Assembly (NCBI RefSeq): GCF_001665395.1
Contig: NZ_LZSG01000040.1
Coordinates: forward strand, 1 to 64,000
DNA from: Mycobacterium sp. 1164966.3
Lineage (GTDB): Bacteria; Actinomycetota; Actinomycetes; Mycobacteriales; Mycobacteriaceae
Length of the DNA: 64,000 nt
Direction of reading: 5' to 3'
This document shows positions 21,720 through 31,563 of the stretch, piece after piece (within the stretch, counting starts at the first letter, position 1; the number at the start of each line of letters is the position of its first letter). Position numbers and translations under genes: made by a program. The notes beneath the pieces were generated by a model. It was not told the origin of the DNA. It made no database searches and worked only from the letters and a program-made list of their open reading frames with translations.

Positions 21720-22808
21720 ATGCGGGCCGGGGCGTGCACGCTGTTGCTGACCGCAGCGCTGGGCTGGCTGCTCTCGGAGCTACGGGTGCCGTCGGGATGG
21801 CTGATCGGCGCATTGATAAGCGCCGGGGTTGTCGCGGTGCTGACCGGCCGTCAGCTGATCCCAGCCCGCGCTCTGCTACGTCCGGCGCAGGGCTGCATCG
21901 GGTTGCTGGCCACCGCGCCACTGGCTGGAGAGGCCGCGTCGACGGTGGTCCGCTATCTGGGTATGGCGGCGGTGTGTTCGGGTGTCACGCTGATCGTCTG
22001 CTTGTTGTGCACTCTGATTCTGGTTCGGGTCGCCAGGACGCTGTCGCCGGCGACCGCGCTGCTGTCCACGCTGGCCGGCGGTGCAAGCGGCATATCGACA
22101 ATGGCGCCCGATTTGCCAGTGGACCACCGCTACGTGGCGCTATCGCAATACCTGCGACTGGTGGTGGTCACGTTGACCCTCCCCGCCGTCCTCGGTCTCG
22201 TCGGAACGCCGTCCGGCGTGCCGCACCTAGCCGAGGGCAGGGTGTCGGTGTTCAGCTCGGCGTCGGCAGCAGCGGTCATTACCGCCGCCGGGTACGCCGC
22301 TCTGAAACTGAACTGGCCGGCACCATTCCTGCTGGGCCCGATGCTCGCCGGGCTGCCGATCGCCATCGCCGCGCAGGGCGCCCTTGTCCTCGGGGTGCCG
22401 TCCATGGTCAATACGGCCGCCTACGTCGTGATCGGTTGGCAAGCCGGCGGCTCCTTCACCCGCGGCGCCATCCGGCATTTTGTCCGGCTGCTGCCGCTGA
22501 CCTGCGCTTTCATCGGCATGACAATTGGCGGATGTGTCGGGTTGGCGGTGCTGGTGTCGTACTGGGCCAAGGGTTCTTTTCCACAGGCATATCTCGCGAC
22601 CACGCCGGGCGGGATCTACGCGGTGCTGGCAACGGCGGCGGACTCGAGAGCCGGTCCGATGGTGGTGACCATGCAGGTTTTTCGTCTGCTGGTGATGTAT
22701 CTGGTCGCTGTCATCGGAACCAAACTGCTGCGCACCCGCACGCGGTCGGCGTGTGCACCCACGAGGCTGTCGCCGTCGCGCACCTCCTCACGAGTACTCG
22801 CTGGTTGA
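21720..22808 (+). CDS. AbrB-family (COG3180) membrane protein
   Basis: 362 residues with about ten hydrophobic helices arranged as an internal duplication: PSGWLIGALISAGVVAVLTGR in the first half and PAPFLLGPMLAGLPIAIAAQG in the second. TLAGGASGISTMA and TTPGGIYAVLATAAD are the paired gating-type motifs of this family. COG3180 proteins are often annotated as AbrB regulators of aidB, but they look like transporters. The ATG abuts the prpF stop, so the two probably act on one organic acid. Confidence 0.85.
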   Translation: MRAGACTLLLTAALGWLLSELRVPSGWLIGALISAGVVAVLTGRQLIPARALLRPAQGCIGLLATAPLAGEAASTVVRYLGMAAVCSGVTLIVCLLCTLILVRVARTLSPATALLSTLAGGASGISTMAPDLPVDHRYVALSQYLRLVVVTLTLPAVLGLVGTPSGVPHLAEGRVSVFSSASAAAVITAAGYAALKLNWPAPFLLGPMLAGLPIAIAAQGALVLGVPSMVNTAAYVVIGWQAGGSFTRGAIRHFVRLLPLTCAFIGMTIGGCVGLAVLVSYWAKGSFPQAYLATTPGGIYAVLATAADSRAGPMVVTMQVFRLLVMYLVAVIGTKLLRTRTRSACAPTRLSPSRTSSRVLAG

Positions 22809-22892
22809 ATTGCCTGCGGGTCGCCCGGCGCAGGCGTACCGACCCGTTAGACTTCCTGCGATGTTCACGCGTTGGACCACGAGCGGCAGGGT

Positions 22893-23756
22893 ATGACCGA
22901 CCACCCCGACAGCGCTCCCGAGATCGGCCTGACCGGGCGACCGCCGCGGGCGATCCCGGAGCCCGGGCCGCGCACCTCGCACGGCCCGGCCAAGGTCGTG
23001 GCGATGTGCAACCAGAAGGGCGGCGTCGGGAAAACCACCTCGACCATCAACCTGGGCGCGGCCATCGCGGAGTACGGCCGCCGGGTGCTGCTGGTGGACC
23101 TGGACCCGCAGGGCGCACTCTCGGCGGGCCTGGGTGTGCCGCACTACGAACTGGACCAGACGATTCACAACCTGCTGGTGGAGCCACGGGTATCGATCGA
23201 CAATGTGCTGATTCACACCCGGGTCAAGAACATGGATTTGGTGCCGAGCAATATCGACCTGTCGGCCGCCGAGATCCAGCTGGTCAACGAGGTGGGCCGG
23301 GAGCAGACGCTGGCTCGCGCGCTGCACCCGGTGCTGGACCGCTATGACTACGTCTTGATCGACTGCCAACCGTCACTTGGCCTGCTCACCGTCAACGGGC
23401 TGGCCTGCTCCGACGGCGTCGTGATCCCCACCGAGTGCGAGTTCTTCTCGCTGCGCGGTCTGGCGCTGCTCACCGACACCGTCGACAAGGTGCGCGACCG
23501 GCTCAACCCGAAGCTGGACATCAGCGGCATCCTGATCACCCGCTACGACCCGCGCACGGTGAATTCGCGCGAGGTGATGGCCCGGGTGGTGGAACGGTTC
23601 GGTGATCTGGTTTTCGACACCGTGATCACCCGGACGGTGCGTTTCCCCGAGACCAGCGTCGCGGGCGAACCCATCACGACGTGGGCGCCGAAGTCGGGTG
23701 GGGCAATCGCGTACCGTTCGCTGGCCCGCGAATTCATCCACCGATTCGGCGCGTGA
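22893..23756 (+). CDS. ParA/Soj-family ATPase next to scpAB (Rv1708-like)
   Basis: 287 residues from ATG 22893; TTG at 22872 is a possible longer start. Deviant Walker A KGGVGKTTS, switch I VDLDPQGALSAGLG and Walker B DYVLIDCQPSLG are typical of ParA ATPases. The N-terminal 30 residues are Pro-rich and poorly conserved. It belongs to the chromosome-organising chain with ScpA and ScpB and overlaps scpA by 4 bases (GTGA). It is distinct from the origin-linked ParA because no parB is adjacent. Confidence 0.92.
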   Translation: MTDHPDSAPEIGLTGRPPRAIPEPGPRTSHGPAKVVAMCNQKGGVGKTTSTINLGAAIAEYGRRVLLVDLDPQGALSAGLGVPHYELDQTIHNLLVEPRVSIDNVLIHTRVKNMDLVPSNIDLSAAEIQLVNEVGREQTLARALHPVLDRYDYVLIDCQPSLGLLTVNGLACSDGVVIPTECEFFSLRGLALLTDTVDKVRDRLNPKLDISGILITRYDPRTVNSREVMARVVERFGDLVFDTVITRTVRFPETSVAGEPITTWAPKSGGAIAYRSLAREFIHRFGA

Positions 23757-24568
23757 ACGCCCCGCAGACCGGTGCGAACGGCGAGGCGGCACAGCAGAGC
23801 GGCTTTCAGGTCCGGCTGACCAACTTCGAGGGCCCGTTCGATCTGCTGCTGCAGCTGATCTTCGCCCATCGGCTCGACGTCACCGAGGTCGCGCTGCACC
23901 AGGTCACCGACGACTTCATCGCCTACACCCGCCAGATCGGCTCCCAACTGGGCTTGGAGGAGACCACCGCGTTCCTGGTGGTCGCAGCGACCCTGCTCGA
24001 TCTCAAAGCCGCCCGCCTGCTGCCGGCCGGCCAGATCGACGACGAAGAGGATCTCGCTCTGCTCGAGGTGCGCGATCTGCTCTTCGCGCGGCTGTTGCAA
24101 TACCGGGCGTTCAAGCACGTCGCGCAGATGTTCGCCGAGCTCGAGGCCGCCGCATTGCGCAGCTATCCGCGCGCCGTGTCGTTGGAAGACCGGTTCGCCG
24201 ACTTACTTCCCGAGGTGATGCTCGGCGTCGACGCCGAACGGTTCGCCCAGATCGCGGCGATCGCGTTCGTCCCGCGGCCGGTCCCGACGGTGGGCACCGA
24301 ACATCTGCACGAGGTGAAGATCTCAGTTGCCGAACAGGCCCAGCACTTGCTGCGGATGCTGCAATCGCGGGGCAGCGGACATTGGGCGTCGTTTTCCGAG
24401 CTGGTCGCGGACTGCGGGGCGCCCATCGAGGTCGTCGGGCGGTTTTTGGCGCTGCTCGAGTTGTATCGATCCAGGGCGGTAGCATTCGAGCAGTCCGAGC
24501 CGCTTGGCTTGCTCCAGGTTTCGTGGACCGGGGAACGGCCGACCAGCGAAGTGCGAGACGAATCATGA
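23753..24568 (+). CDS. scpA: Condensin kleisin subunit ScpA
   Basis: 271 residues. The kleisin N-terminus VRLTNFEGPFDLLLQLIFAHRLDVTEVALHQVTDDFI and the C-terminal winged helix (VVGRFLALLELYRSRAVAFEQSEPLGLLQVSW) are diagnostic. It bridges SMC heads and works with ScpB in chromosome segregation. GTG start within the parA stop; its own stop overlaps the scpB ATG. Confidence 0.95.
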   Translation: MNAPQTGANGEAAQQSGFQVRLTNFEGPFDLLLQLIFAHRLDVTEVALHQVTDDFIAYTRQIGSQLGLEETTAFLVVAATLLDLKAARLLPAGQIDDEEDLALLEVRDLLFARLLQYRAFKHVAQMFAELEAAALRSYPRAVSLEDRFADLLPEVMLGVDAERFAQIAAIAFVPRPVPTVGTEHLHEVKISVAEQAQHLLRMLQSRGSGHWASFSELVADCGAPIEVVGRFLALLELYRSRAVAFEQSEPLGLLQVSWTGERPTSEVRDES

Positions 24569-25260
24569 CCGACCAGCCACCTGATCTGGACCTGGGCCTC
24601 CCGGAGATCGCCGAGCCCACCGAAGTTGAAGTGCTCGATCCCGAGGAGCTTGGCTCGGTGCTGGAAGCGTTGCTGCTGGTGGTGGACACTCCGGTGACCG
24701 CTGAGGCGCTGGCGGCGGCCACCGAGCAGCCCGTCTACCGGATCTCCGCCCGGCTGCAACAGATGGCCGACGAGTACACCGGCCGCGACAGTGGCATCGA
24801 CCTGCGGAAAACCGGCGAGGGCTGGCGGATGTACACGCGCGCCCGGTTCGCCCCGTACGTGGAGAAGCTGTTGCTGGACGGCGCGCGATCCAAGCTGACC
24901 CGGGCCGCGCTGGAGACGCTGGCCGTTGTCGCCTACCGCCAGCCCGTGACGCGTGCGCGGGTGAGCGCGGTTCGTGGTGTCAATGTGGACGCCGTCATGC
25001 GGACGCTGCTGGCCCGCGGCCTGATCACCGAAGCGGGTTCAGACGCCGACACCGGGGCGGCGACGTTCGTCACGACGGAACTGTTTCTGGAGCGCCTGGG
25101 GTTGTCGTCGCTGACCGAGCTGCCCGACATCGCACCGCTGCTTCCGGACGTCGACACCATCGATGATTTGAGCGAATCCCTGGACAGCGAGCCACGTTTC
25201 ATCAAACTCAACGGCGGCCAGGCTCCAGAGACAATAGCGTTCGACGTGGACCAGGACTGA
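24565..25260 (+). CDS. scpB: Condensin accessory protein ScpB
   Basis: 231 residues, the same as Rv1710. Two winged-helix domains: GSVLEALLLVVDTPVTAEALA and TRAALETLAVVAYRQPVTRARVSAVRGVNVDAVMRTLLARGLI. The acidic N- and C-terminal tails are variable. It binds ScpA and stabilises the SMC complex. ATGA overlap with scpA, TGATG overlap with rluB. Confidence 0.95.
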   Translation: MTDQPPDLDLGLPEIAEPTEVEVLDPEELGSVLEALLLVVDTPVTAEALAAATEQPVYRISARLQQMADEYTGRDSGIDLRKTGEGWRMYTRARFAPYVEKLLLDGARSKLTRAALETLAVVAYRQPVTRARVSAVRGVNVDAVMRTLLARGLITEAGSDADTGAATFVTTELFLERLGLSSLTELPDIAPLLPDVDTIDDLSESLDSEPRFIKLNGGQAPETIAFDVDQD

Positions 25261-26003
25261 TGGCCGAATCCGACGGCGTACGCCTGCAAAAGGTGTTGTC
25301 CCAGGCTGGGATTGCGTCACGGCGGGCGGCCGAGAAGCTGATCGTCGACGGTCGCGTCGAGGTGGACGGCCAGTTGGTGACCGAGCTGGGTACGCGGGTC
25401 GATCCGGATCTTTCGGTGATCCGCGTCGACGGGGCCAGGGTGGTGGTCGACGAGTCGCTGGTGTACCTCGCGCTCAACAAGCCGCGCGGGATGCATTCGA
25501 CCATGTCGGATGATCGTGGCCGGCCATGCATCGGCGACCTGGTCGAGCGCCGGGTGCGGGGCACCAAGAAGCTGTTTCACGTCGGACGGCTGGATGCAGA
25601 CACCGAGGGACTGATCCTGCTGACCAATGACGGCGAGCTCGCACACCGACTTATGCACCCCTCCCATGAGGTGCCCAAGACGTATCTGGCGACGGTGGCG
25701 GGGTCGGTGCCTCGCGGGCTGGGCAAGAAATTGCGAGGGGGCATCGAGTTGGACGACGGCCTGGCGCGCGTCGACGATTTCGCGGTCGTGGACGCCATCC
25801 CGGGAAAGACGTTGGTGCGCTTGACGTTGCACGAGGGGCGCAATCGTATTGTGCGCCGCCTGCTGGCGGCGGCGGGCTTTCCGGTGGAGTCGCTGGTGCG
25901 CACCGAAATCGGCGCGGTGTCATTGGGCAAGCAGCGTCCGGGCAGCATCCGGGCTCTGCGTCATGACGAGATCGGGCAACTCTACAAAGCGGTTGGCCTG
26001 TGA
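25260..26003 (+). CDS. rluB: 23S rRNA pseudouridine synthase RluB type
   Basis: 247 residues. N-terminal S4 domain ([31 protein letters not shown]) and a RsuA/RluB catalytic domain with [26 protein letters not shown], where the Asp of GRLDxDxxG is catalytic, and [16 protein letters not shown]. It isomerises uridine in helix 89 of 23S rRNA. Start overlaps the scpB stop; the stop overlaps cmk. Confidence 0.93.
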   Translation: MAESDGVRLQKVLSQAGIASRRAAEKLIVDGRVEVDGQLVTELGTRVDPDLSVIRVDGARVVVDESLVYLALNKPRGMHSTMSDDRGRPCIGDLVERRVRGTKKLFHVGRLDADTEGLILLTNDGELAHRLMHPSHEVPKTYLATVAGSVPRGLGKKLRGGIELDDGLARVDDFAVVDAIPGKTLVRLTLHEGRNRIVRRLLAAAGFPVESLVRTEIGAVSLGKQRPGSIRALRHDEIGQLYKAVGL

Positions 26004-26683
26004 GTGACGTGGTCGTGGCAATCGACGGTCCGGCGGGAACCGGAAAGTCCTCTGTGTCAAGGGCATTAGCGCGTGCACTGGGAGCGCGTTATCTGGATAC
26101 CGGGGCGATGTACCGGATCGTGACGCTGGCAGTGCTGCGCGCCGGCATCGACCCTGCCGACGCCGAGGCGGTCGGGGAGCGTGTCGGGGATGTGCCACTA
26201 TCGCTCGATCGCGAGCCCGACGGGGACCGCTGTTACCTTGCCGGAGAGGATGTTTCGTCGGAAATCCGCGGCGACGACGTCACCAGGGCGGTTTCTGCGG
26301 TGTCCTCGGTTCCCGCAGTGCGCAGTCGGCTGGTCGAGCTGCAGCGCCAGCTGGCCGACGGGCCGGGCAGTGTGGTGGTCGAGGGTCGCGACATTGGCAC
26401 CGTCGTGCTGCCCGATGCGCCGGTGAAGATCTTTCTGACCGCGTCGGCCGAGACACGGGCCCGGCGCCGCAACGACCAGAATGTCGCTGCCGGGCTTGCC
26501 GACGACTACGACGGCGTGCTGACCGATGTGCGTCGGCGCGATCATCTGGACTCCACACGAGCGGTGTCGCCGCTGCGCGCAGCATCCGATGCGGTGATCG
26601 TCGACACCAGCGACATGACCGAGGCCGAAGTGATCGATCACCTGCTGGAGTTGGTGACGCAGCGAAGCGGAGCGGTGCGGTGA
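26000..26683 (+). CDS. cmk: Cytidylate kinase
   Basis: 227 residues. P-loop [31 protein letters not shown] and the CMP-binding/LID region [24 protein letters not shown] with RRNDQN are characteristic. It phosphorylates CMP and dCMP. GTG start within the rluB stop and a GTGA overlap with der. Confidence 0.96.
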   Translation: MSDVVVAIDGPAGTGKSSVSRALARALGARYLDTGAMYRIVTLAVLRAGIDPADAEAVGERVGDVPLSLDREPDGDRCYLAGEDVSSEIRGDDVTRAVSAVSSVPAVRSRLVELQRQLADGPGSVVVEGRDIGTVVLPDAPVKIFLTASAETRARRRNDQNVAAGLADDYDGVLTDVRRRDHLDSTRAVSPLRAASDAVIVDTSDMTEAEVIDHLLELVTQRSGAVR

Positions 26684-28071
26684 GTCAGGACGGCACCTGG
26701 GCCGACGAAAGCGACTGGGAGCTAAGCGGTTCCGAGGACGCCGAGGTTGGTCCCGCTCCGGTGGTGGCGGTCGTCGGTAGGCCGAACGTCGGCAAGTCGA
26801 CACTGGTGAACCGGATCCTGGGCCGCCGGGAGGCCGTGGTGCAGGATGTCCCCGGCGTGACTCGGGATCGGGTCTCCTACGACGCGTTGTGGACCGGCCG
26901 GCGGTTCGTCGTGCAGGACACCGGCGGGTGGGAGCCTGACGCCAAGGGTTTGCAACAGCTGGTGGCCGAACAGGCATCGGTGGCCATGCGTACCGCGGAC
27001 GCGGTGATCTTGGTGGTCGATGCCACCGTCGGGGCTACCGCCGCCGACGAGGACGCGGCCCGAATCCTGCTCCGCTCGGGCAAGCCAGTCTTCTTGGCGG
27101 CCAACAAGGTTGACAGCGAGAAGGGCGAAGCTGACGCGGCGGCGTTGTGGTTGCTGGGTCTGGGGGAGCCGCACGCGATCAGTGCGATGCACGGTCGCGG
27201 CGTTGCCGACCTGCTCGACAAGGTGCTGGCCGTGTTGCCGGAGGTGGCTGAATCGGCGGCGGGTGGCGGCGGTCCCCGGCGGGTGGCGCTGGTAGGAAAG
27301 CCCAACGTGGGCAAGAGTTCTTTGCTGAACAAGCTGGCCGGTGACGAGCGATCGGTGGTGCACGAAGTCGCGGGGACGACGGTCGATCCGGTGGATTCGT
27401 TGATCGGATTGGGCGGCAAGGTCTGGCGATTCGTCGACACCGCCGGCCTGCGCCGCAAGGTGGGTCACGCCAGCGGACACGAGTTCTACGCATCGGTGCG
27501 TACCCACGGGGCGATCGATCTCGCCGAGGTGGTGATCGTCCTCATCGACGCGTCGCAGCAGATTACCGAGCAGGATCTGCGGGTGCTGTCGATGGTTATC
27601 GAGGCCGGGCGTGCGCTGGTGCTGGCGTACAACAAGTGGGATCTGGTCGATGAGGACCGCCGCGAACTGCTGGAACGTGAGATCGATCGCGAACTGGTCC
27701 AGGTGCGCTGGGCGCAGCGGGTCAACGTCTCCGCCAAGACGGGGCGGGCGGTGCAAAAGCTGGTGCCCGCCATGGAGAGTGCGCTGGCCTCATGGGACAC
27801 CAGGATTGCGACCGGCCCGTTGAATACGTGGATCAAAGAAGTAGTGGCGGCCACGCCGCCGCCGGTGCGTGGCGGCAAGCAACCGCGCGTTCTGTTCGCC
27901 ACCCAGGCCGCCGCCCGACCGCCGACGTTCGTGCTGTTCACCAGCGGCTTCTTGGAGGCGGGCTATCGCCGGTTCCTGGAACGGCGGCTGCGCGAGACGT
28001 TCGGCTTCGAGGGCAGCCCGATCCGGATCAACGTGCGGGTGCGTGAGAAGCGGTCAGCCAAGCGGCGTTAG
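26680..28071 (+). CDS. der: Ribosome-assembly GTPase Der (EngA)
   Basis: 463 residues, identical in length to Rv1713. Two tandem GTPase domains: [10 protein letters not shown] ... DTGGWEPD ... NKVD, and [10 protein letters not shown] ... DTAGLRRK ... NKWD, then the KH-like C-terminal domain. It acts in 50S subunit assembly. Last gene of the parA-scpA-scpB-rluB-cmk-der chain. Its 3' end is overlapped tail-to-tail by 44 bases of the nuclease gene on the other strand. Confidence 0.97.
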   Translation: MSQDGTWADESDWELSGSEDAEVGPAPVVAVVGRPNVGKSTLVNRILGRREAVVQDVPGVTRDRVSYDALWTGRRFVVQDTGGWEPDAKGLQQLVAEQASVAMRTADAVILVVDATVGATAADEDAARILLRSGKPVFLAANKVDSEKGEADAAALWLLGLGEPHAISAMHGRGVADLLDKVLAVLPEVAESAAGGGGPRRVALVGKPNVGKSSLLNKLAGDERSVVHEVAGTTVDPVDSLIGLGGKVWRFVDTAGLRRKVGHASGHEFYASVRTHGAIDLAEVVIVLIDASQQITEQDLRVLSMVIEAGRALVLAYNKWDLVDEDRRELLEREIDRELVQVRWAQRVNVSAKTGRAVQKLVPAMESALASWDTRIATGPLNTWIKEVVAATPPPVRGGKQPRVLFATQAAARPPTFVLFTSGFLEAGYRRFLERRLRETFGFEGSPIRINVRVREKRSAKRR

Positions 28072-28735
28072 CGCAGTCCTGGTCGGGAAGGCCGCCGACC
28101 GGTGCAGCAGCGGGCAGCCGGTACTCCGAATACGCGGCGAGCCGGATCGCCGTCAGACCGCCGACGGCGGCCATCGGGATCAGGTAGTAGCCGTAGTCAC
28201 CGTCGACAACGAAGAAGTAGTCGATCTCGTCGGGGCCATATGTCGCGCGTTCCTTGCCGGAATTGGAGATCCATGCGGTCCACGCACCCCCTTGCTGCAC
28301 CGTGGTCGTCTTGACTTGGACGCGCTGGGGCGCCGCACCAATCCACACGACGAGGTCATAGCGGCAAGGCTCAAGCGGCCAGGAGACGGAATGGCCACAC
28401 AGCTCGAACCATGCCGCTGCCATGAGCAGGCCCGCCCTCGCCAGATTGGAGCGTTGCGGACGCATCATGGTGATTGGCATCTGCGGCTGTCGCGGCCAGG
28501 CAAGGTGTGTGGTGTCGAGGCCGAGCCGTACCGCGTGTCCGCGTATCGTCGTCGTACTTGATCCGCCGGCCAGCCCGAGCTCCTGTGCGACCTGAGCCCA
28601 GCTCGTGGCAGATGCGATCGCAGCGGCGAGCTGTTGGTCGGTCCAACGCCGCTGGCCCGTGAAATGGTCGGGCTGACAGGATTTGAACCTGCGACCCCTA
28701 CACCCCCAGTGTAGTGCGCTACCAAGCTGCGCCAC
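28028..28735 (-). CDS. PD-(D/E)XK homing-type endonuclease fused to tRNA-Pro locus
   Basis: The frame runs from within the tRNA-Pro gene to 28028. Residues right after the tRNA ([25 protein letters not shown], ending LGLDTTHL) form the helix-turn-helix domain often found in front of free-standing HNH homing enzymes. The second half resembles the group I intron-associated PD-(D/E)XK family (PF11645): [10 protein letters not shown] gives the Asp, and RVQVKTTT gives Q-x-K in place of E-x-K. No ATG, GTG or TTG lies between the tRNA and the HTH domain. Translation must start inside the tRNA (GTG 28735), upstream (ATG 28798) or at a rare codon. No intron is visible. Start uncertain; family call fairly sure. 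Confidence 0.72.
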   Translation of the reverse strand: MAQLGSALHWGCRGRRFKSCQPDHFTGQRRWTDQQLAAAIASATSWAQVAQELGLAGGSSTTTIRGHAVRLGLDTTHLAWPRQPQMPITMMRPQRSNLARAGLLMAAAWFELCGHSVSWPLEPCRYDLVVWIGAAPQRVQVKTTTVQQGGAWTAWISNSGKERATYGPDEIDYFFVVDGDYGYYLIPMAAVGGLTAIRLAAYSEYRLPAAAPVGGLPDQDCANAAWLTASHAPAR

Positions 28736-28741
28736 AGCCCG
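28665..28741 (-). tRNA. tRNA-Pro (anticodon GGG)
   Basis: Acceptor stem CGGGCTG pairs with CAGCCCG; D-arm GCGC-loop-GCGC; anticodon stem CTACA/TGTAG around loop CTGGGGG, anticodon GGG; T-arm GCAGG-TTCAAAT-CCTGT. Discriminator A is followed by an encoded CCA (28667-28665). It reads CCC and CCU. The body without CCA is 74 bases. The nuclease reading frame runs through it. Confidence 0.95.
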
Positions 28742-29218
28742 TTCGTCCGCCGCAACAGTTCGACAGACGCGAGGGAACGATACCTCAATGTTGCGCATAA
28801 CTATTCATGAGGCGTGCTGGGTGAGCTCGCGGGGGCTTCAGGAGCGCAATGGAGTTCTGTGAAGCACACGTCTTTCTCGAAGCCCGCCCGGTCGAGACGT
28901 CAGCGGTTGAGCGTTCTCGGACGCCGGTGGCGTGCCCGTGGTCGGTGCGAAGGGTGGAGCTCAGGCTTCGAAGCCGTCCAGCGATGCTCAGGCTTGTCGG
29001 CGTGGGTCGGAAATCCCATTCTGATCTAACCGGGTGCTTCGGCACTTGTCGGGTTGTTCGGCGGGAAACCGGACACTCTGACCCTGGTTGGTACGCAACT
29101 CGAAGTCTTTTGCTCTCGATATCGCGACCAGCGCAAATTCCACGAAAGCACGACATTTGCCGGCCCTCCGCAATAGCCTGAAGGCCCGCGCGGCGCTGCG
29201 ATCACACAAGGGAACCTC
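28742..29218. other. 477-base gap with no convincing gene
   Basis: Between tRNA-Pro and the first small secreted protein. Short open frames on both strands lack family features and have poor start sites. The final 10 bases (AAGGGAACCTC) are the ribosome site of the next gene. I see no repeat, integrase or second tRNA. Confidence 0.5.
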
Positions 29219-29455
29219 ATGACCATGACCGATCACCTCCACCAGACCGCTCGGCTCAAGCTGACAAGGTTGGCCGCCAGAACCGTTCTCGCCGCCGGGT
29301 TGGGGATGGCTGTTATGGGGCTGAGCGCCGCCGTGGCCAATGCAGACCCCGGAAACACCCCCACCCCAACACCAACCCATCCGCACTCAGAATCAGGCCT
29401 CTGTAATCAGGATTCAGGCCGGCCGCCTCCCCCGGGGTTCTGCGGGCCGGGATAG
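29219..29455 (+). CDS. Small secreted protein, Pro/Thr-rich tail
   Basis: 78 residues with a signal peptide (basic start, then TVLAAGLGMAVMGLSAAVANA, likely cut after ANA) and a mature part of about 35 residues: DPGNTPTPTPTHPH followed by a two-Cys segment (GLCNQDSG...GFCGPG). Ribosome site AAGGGAA at normal spacing before ATG. Unknown function; short proline-rich exported peptides are common in mycobacteria. Confidence 0.65.
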   Translation: MTMTDHLHQTARLKLTRLAARTVLAAGLGMAVMGLSAAVANADPGNTPTPTPTHPHSESGLCNQDSGRPPPPGFCGPG

Positions 29456-29530
29456 CACCACTTCAGAGGCTGTGTCGTCGCACTCGCCAATTGCCTCTCT
29501 GAGAATGGTGAGCGGGCATACACTCACTTG

Positions 29531-29782
29531 ATGTTCAAAGTTATCCTCGCGGGCGTTTTGCTGGCATCCGGTGCGGTGTTGTCGCCGACACCAGCGGCGC
29601 AGGCCGATGTGTGCGGCGACGTGGGTGGGCGCCACGTCTCAGTCGGCGGCTGCACTAATCCAGGGGCGAGGGTAGCCGTCGCCGCCGACGAAGAGGCGGC
29701 CGCGCAGGCCGCCGCCGGTCAGCCGCCGTGCTACACGGTGGAAGGCGTGCCCTACTACACCCCAGACGGCGACCCCTGCTGA
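29531..29782 (+). CDS. Small Cys-rich secreted protein
   Basis: 83 residues: signal peptide (FKVILAGVLLASGAVLSPTPAAQA), then a mature domain with four cysteines (VCGD, GGCTN, PPCYTVEG, GDPC) that can form two disulfides, and the C-terminal motif PPCYTVEGVPYYTPDGDPC. ATG 29531 used; TTG lies one codon upstream. Unknown function. It follows another small secreted gene in the same direction. Confidence 0.65.
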   Translation: MFKVILAGVLLASGAVLSPTPAAQADVCGDVGGRHVSVGGCTNPGARVAVAADEEAAAQAAAGQPPCYTVEGVPYYTPDGDPC

Positions 29783-29968
29783 CGCTAAGCGTTACCAAAG
29801 TCGCTGTTGTGCAACGTAATTCACGTTAGCTATACATGCCACATGTGCAGCTAAGGGCCCCTGTACGGCGGTAGTTTCGGCGGAACTGGAGCTTCTGTCG
29901 ACAAACTGTGATGTGCGTCCTGAGGGTTTAACGCCTCTGACGTCCATTGGGCACCTAAAATTCTCCGG

Positions 29969-31348
29969 GTGTTCATCGGCGATGTGCGACCGACGTCGGT
30001 GCGCGTCCAACTGACCCGCACCTGGCCGACGATCGCCGCCGCATTGATAGTCATATTGCTCGTCGGGTCGCAATTCACGGCGAATAGGTCCGGATTTCAG
30101 GGTCCGCTGCACAGCCTGATCAGCGATTACGTCGCCACCCCGAAGTCGGCAACCGTTCCGTGGGTCGGTTTAGGCATGGCCATGGCCGGATTGCCCAACC
30201 GGTGGCGGATCGTCGCACTGTCCTTAGCCGTGGTCCTCGACGTTGTTTTCGCTGCGGAGAGACTGCTGCGCGGCGGTGCGTTGACGTTCGGCAACGGGCC
30301 GCTGATCGTGCTCACCGGATTGGCGCTGGTGGCAATGCGGCGCCGGGCGAACGCCGAAATCACTCCCGCCTTGCCCGGAATCGCCTTCGGCCTTTTGGTG
30401 ATAGTCGCGACAAAAGTCGGCGATAGCTGGTTGCGGATCACCGCGATCGTTCGGCCAAAGGTCTTCGACGAATATGCGCTCCTAGCCGATCACGCGCTCG
30501 CACAACCCTCCTGGCTGTTCGGGCGGCTCGTCCACGCAGCCGGCCCGGTTCTCAGCGGCGCGCTGCACTGGGTGTACATCGAACTGCCTGTCGCGGCAAT
30601 GCTGGTTACGATCTACCAGCTGCGCAACGTCCGCACGAGCGGTTGGCCGCGGCATTTTCTGGTGCCGACCTTCCTGCTGCTCGCACTGATCGGGCCGGTG
30701 ATCTACGTGTTGTTTCCCGTTGTCGGTCCCGAGTTTGCGTTCGGCGACGCGGGCGGGGGCTTTCAAATCTGCGACTACTGGCCACACTCTTTGCCACCGG
30801 TTGATCTGTCGCCGCGAGCCGTGGCCTTCGACGGCCAAACTCCGCGTAACTGCATGCCGTCGATGCATACGGCGTGGGCGCTGACCGTTTTCATCCACTC
30901 CCGTAATGGACCGCGCTGGCTTCGCGTGGGCGGCACGCTATGGCTGGTATGCACCGTCGCAGCGACACTGGGCTTCGGCTACCACTACGGCGTCGACTTG
31001 GTGGCGGGCGCGGTGTTGTGCCTGACCGTGGAGGCGACCTTGCGCGAACCGTTACGCGGCCGGATCTGGTCGCGGATGGGATTGGTCGCCTTCGGTGCGA
31101 CGTTCTTGGCAGTCCTGCTGTTGTGTTGCCGCTACCTCGCAGAGCCCATGGCACGCCACCCGCTCCTCTTCGGCCCGCTCATCGTCGGGGCGACGGCGGT
31201 CTTCATCGCGGCCTTCCGCGCCACCTTCTTTGCCGGACTAAGCGCACCAATGGAAGCCACGACTCTGTCCGTTCGTAGCAGCTTGGCCGCGGCCATGATT
31301 GCCGGGGAGCCCTCTCCCTGCGCCGAGACTAAGCCGAGTCGGGCTTAG
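29969..31348 (+). CDS. PAP2-superfamily polytopic membrane enzyme (AUR1/Ipt1-like)
   Basis: 459 residues with about ten transmembrane helices. The phosphatase-type motifs are PSMHTAWAL (second conserved His) and GFGYHYGVDLVAG (third motif, catalytic His and Asp), as in PAP2_3/inositolphosphotransferases. It probably transfers or removes a lipid phosphate at the outer face of the membrane. GTG at 29969 lacks a clear ribosome site, so the start may be internal. A hairpin overlaps the stop codon. Confidence 0.8.
   Translation: MFIGDVRPTSVRVQLTRTWPTIAAALIVILLVGSQFTANRSGFQGPLHSLISDYVATPKSATVPWVGLGMAMAGLPNRWRIVALSLAVVLDVVFAAERLLRGGALTFGNGPLIVLTGLALVAMRRRANAEITPALPGIAFGLLVIVATKVGDSWLRITAIVRPKVFDEYALLADHALAQPSWLFGRLVHAAGPVLSGALHWVYIELPVAAMLVTIYQLRNVRTSGWPRHFLVPTFLLLALIGPVIYVLFPVVGPEFAFGDAGGGFQICDYWPHSLPPVDLSPRAVAFDGQTPRNCMPSMHTAWALTVFIHSRNGPRWLRVGGTLWLVCTVAATLGFGYHYGVDLVAGAVLCLTVEATLREPLRGRIWSRMGLVAFGATFLAVLLLCCRYLAEPMARHPLLFGPLIVGATAVFIAAFRATFFAGLSAPMEATTLSVRSSLAAAMIAGEPSPCAETKPSRA
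31329..31348. terminator. Hairpin overlapping PAP2 stop codon
   Basis: Arms CTAAGCC and GGCTTAG with a 6-base loop; the right arm contains the TAG stop. A short possible terminator without a T-run. Confidence 0.35.
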
Positions 31349-31563
31349 TGGGGGTTATGCAGGGCGGCTCAAGCGGGATGTTCGCGCTTGATGCCAGGTG
31401 ATCAGCAAAGCCCCGCTACAGGCGACGTCGCGACACATGCGTGGCGGACGAACACCCGCGAAATCATGACCATTGCCCCACAGCAGAAGTGGGTAAACAA
31501 CTCACTAGCGCCGGCGGGCGCTTCATTGTTGGGATCAGTCACTATTTGGGAGGCGGGCATCGA

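Noticed and set aside
21716..23347. 543-residue open frame on the plus strand
   Set aside because: Shifted frame of the AbrB and ParA genes; the real frames have family motifs.
28665..28741. tRNA-Pro as an att site of an integrated phage or island
   Set aside because: No integrase, no duplicated tRNA 3' end and der intact on the other side. Only the nuclease gene is attached.
28785..29156. 123-residue frame upstream of tRNA-Pro on the minus strand
   Set aside because: No ribosome site, no domain, Arg-rich composition.
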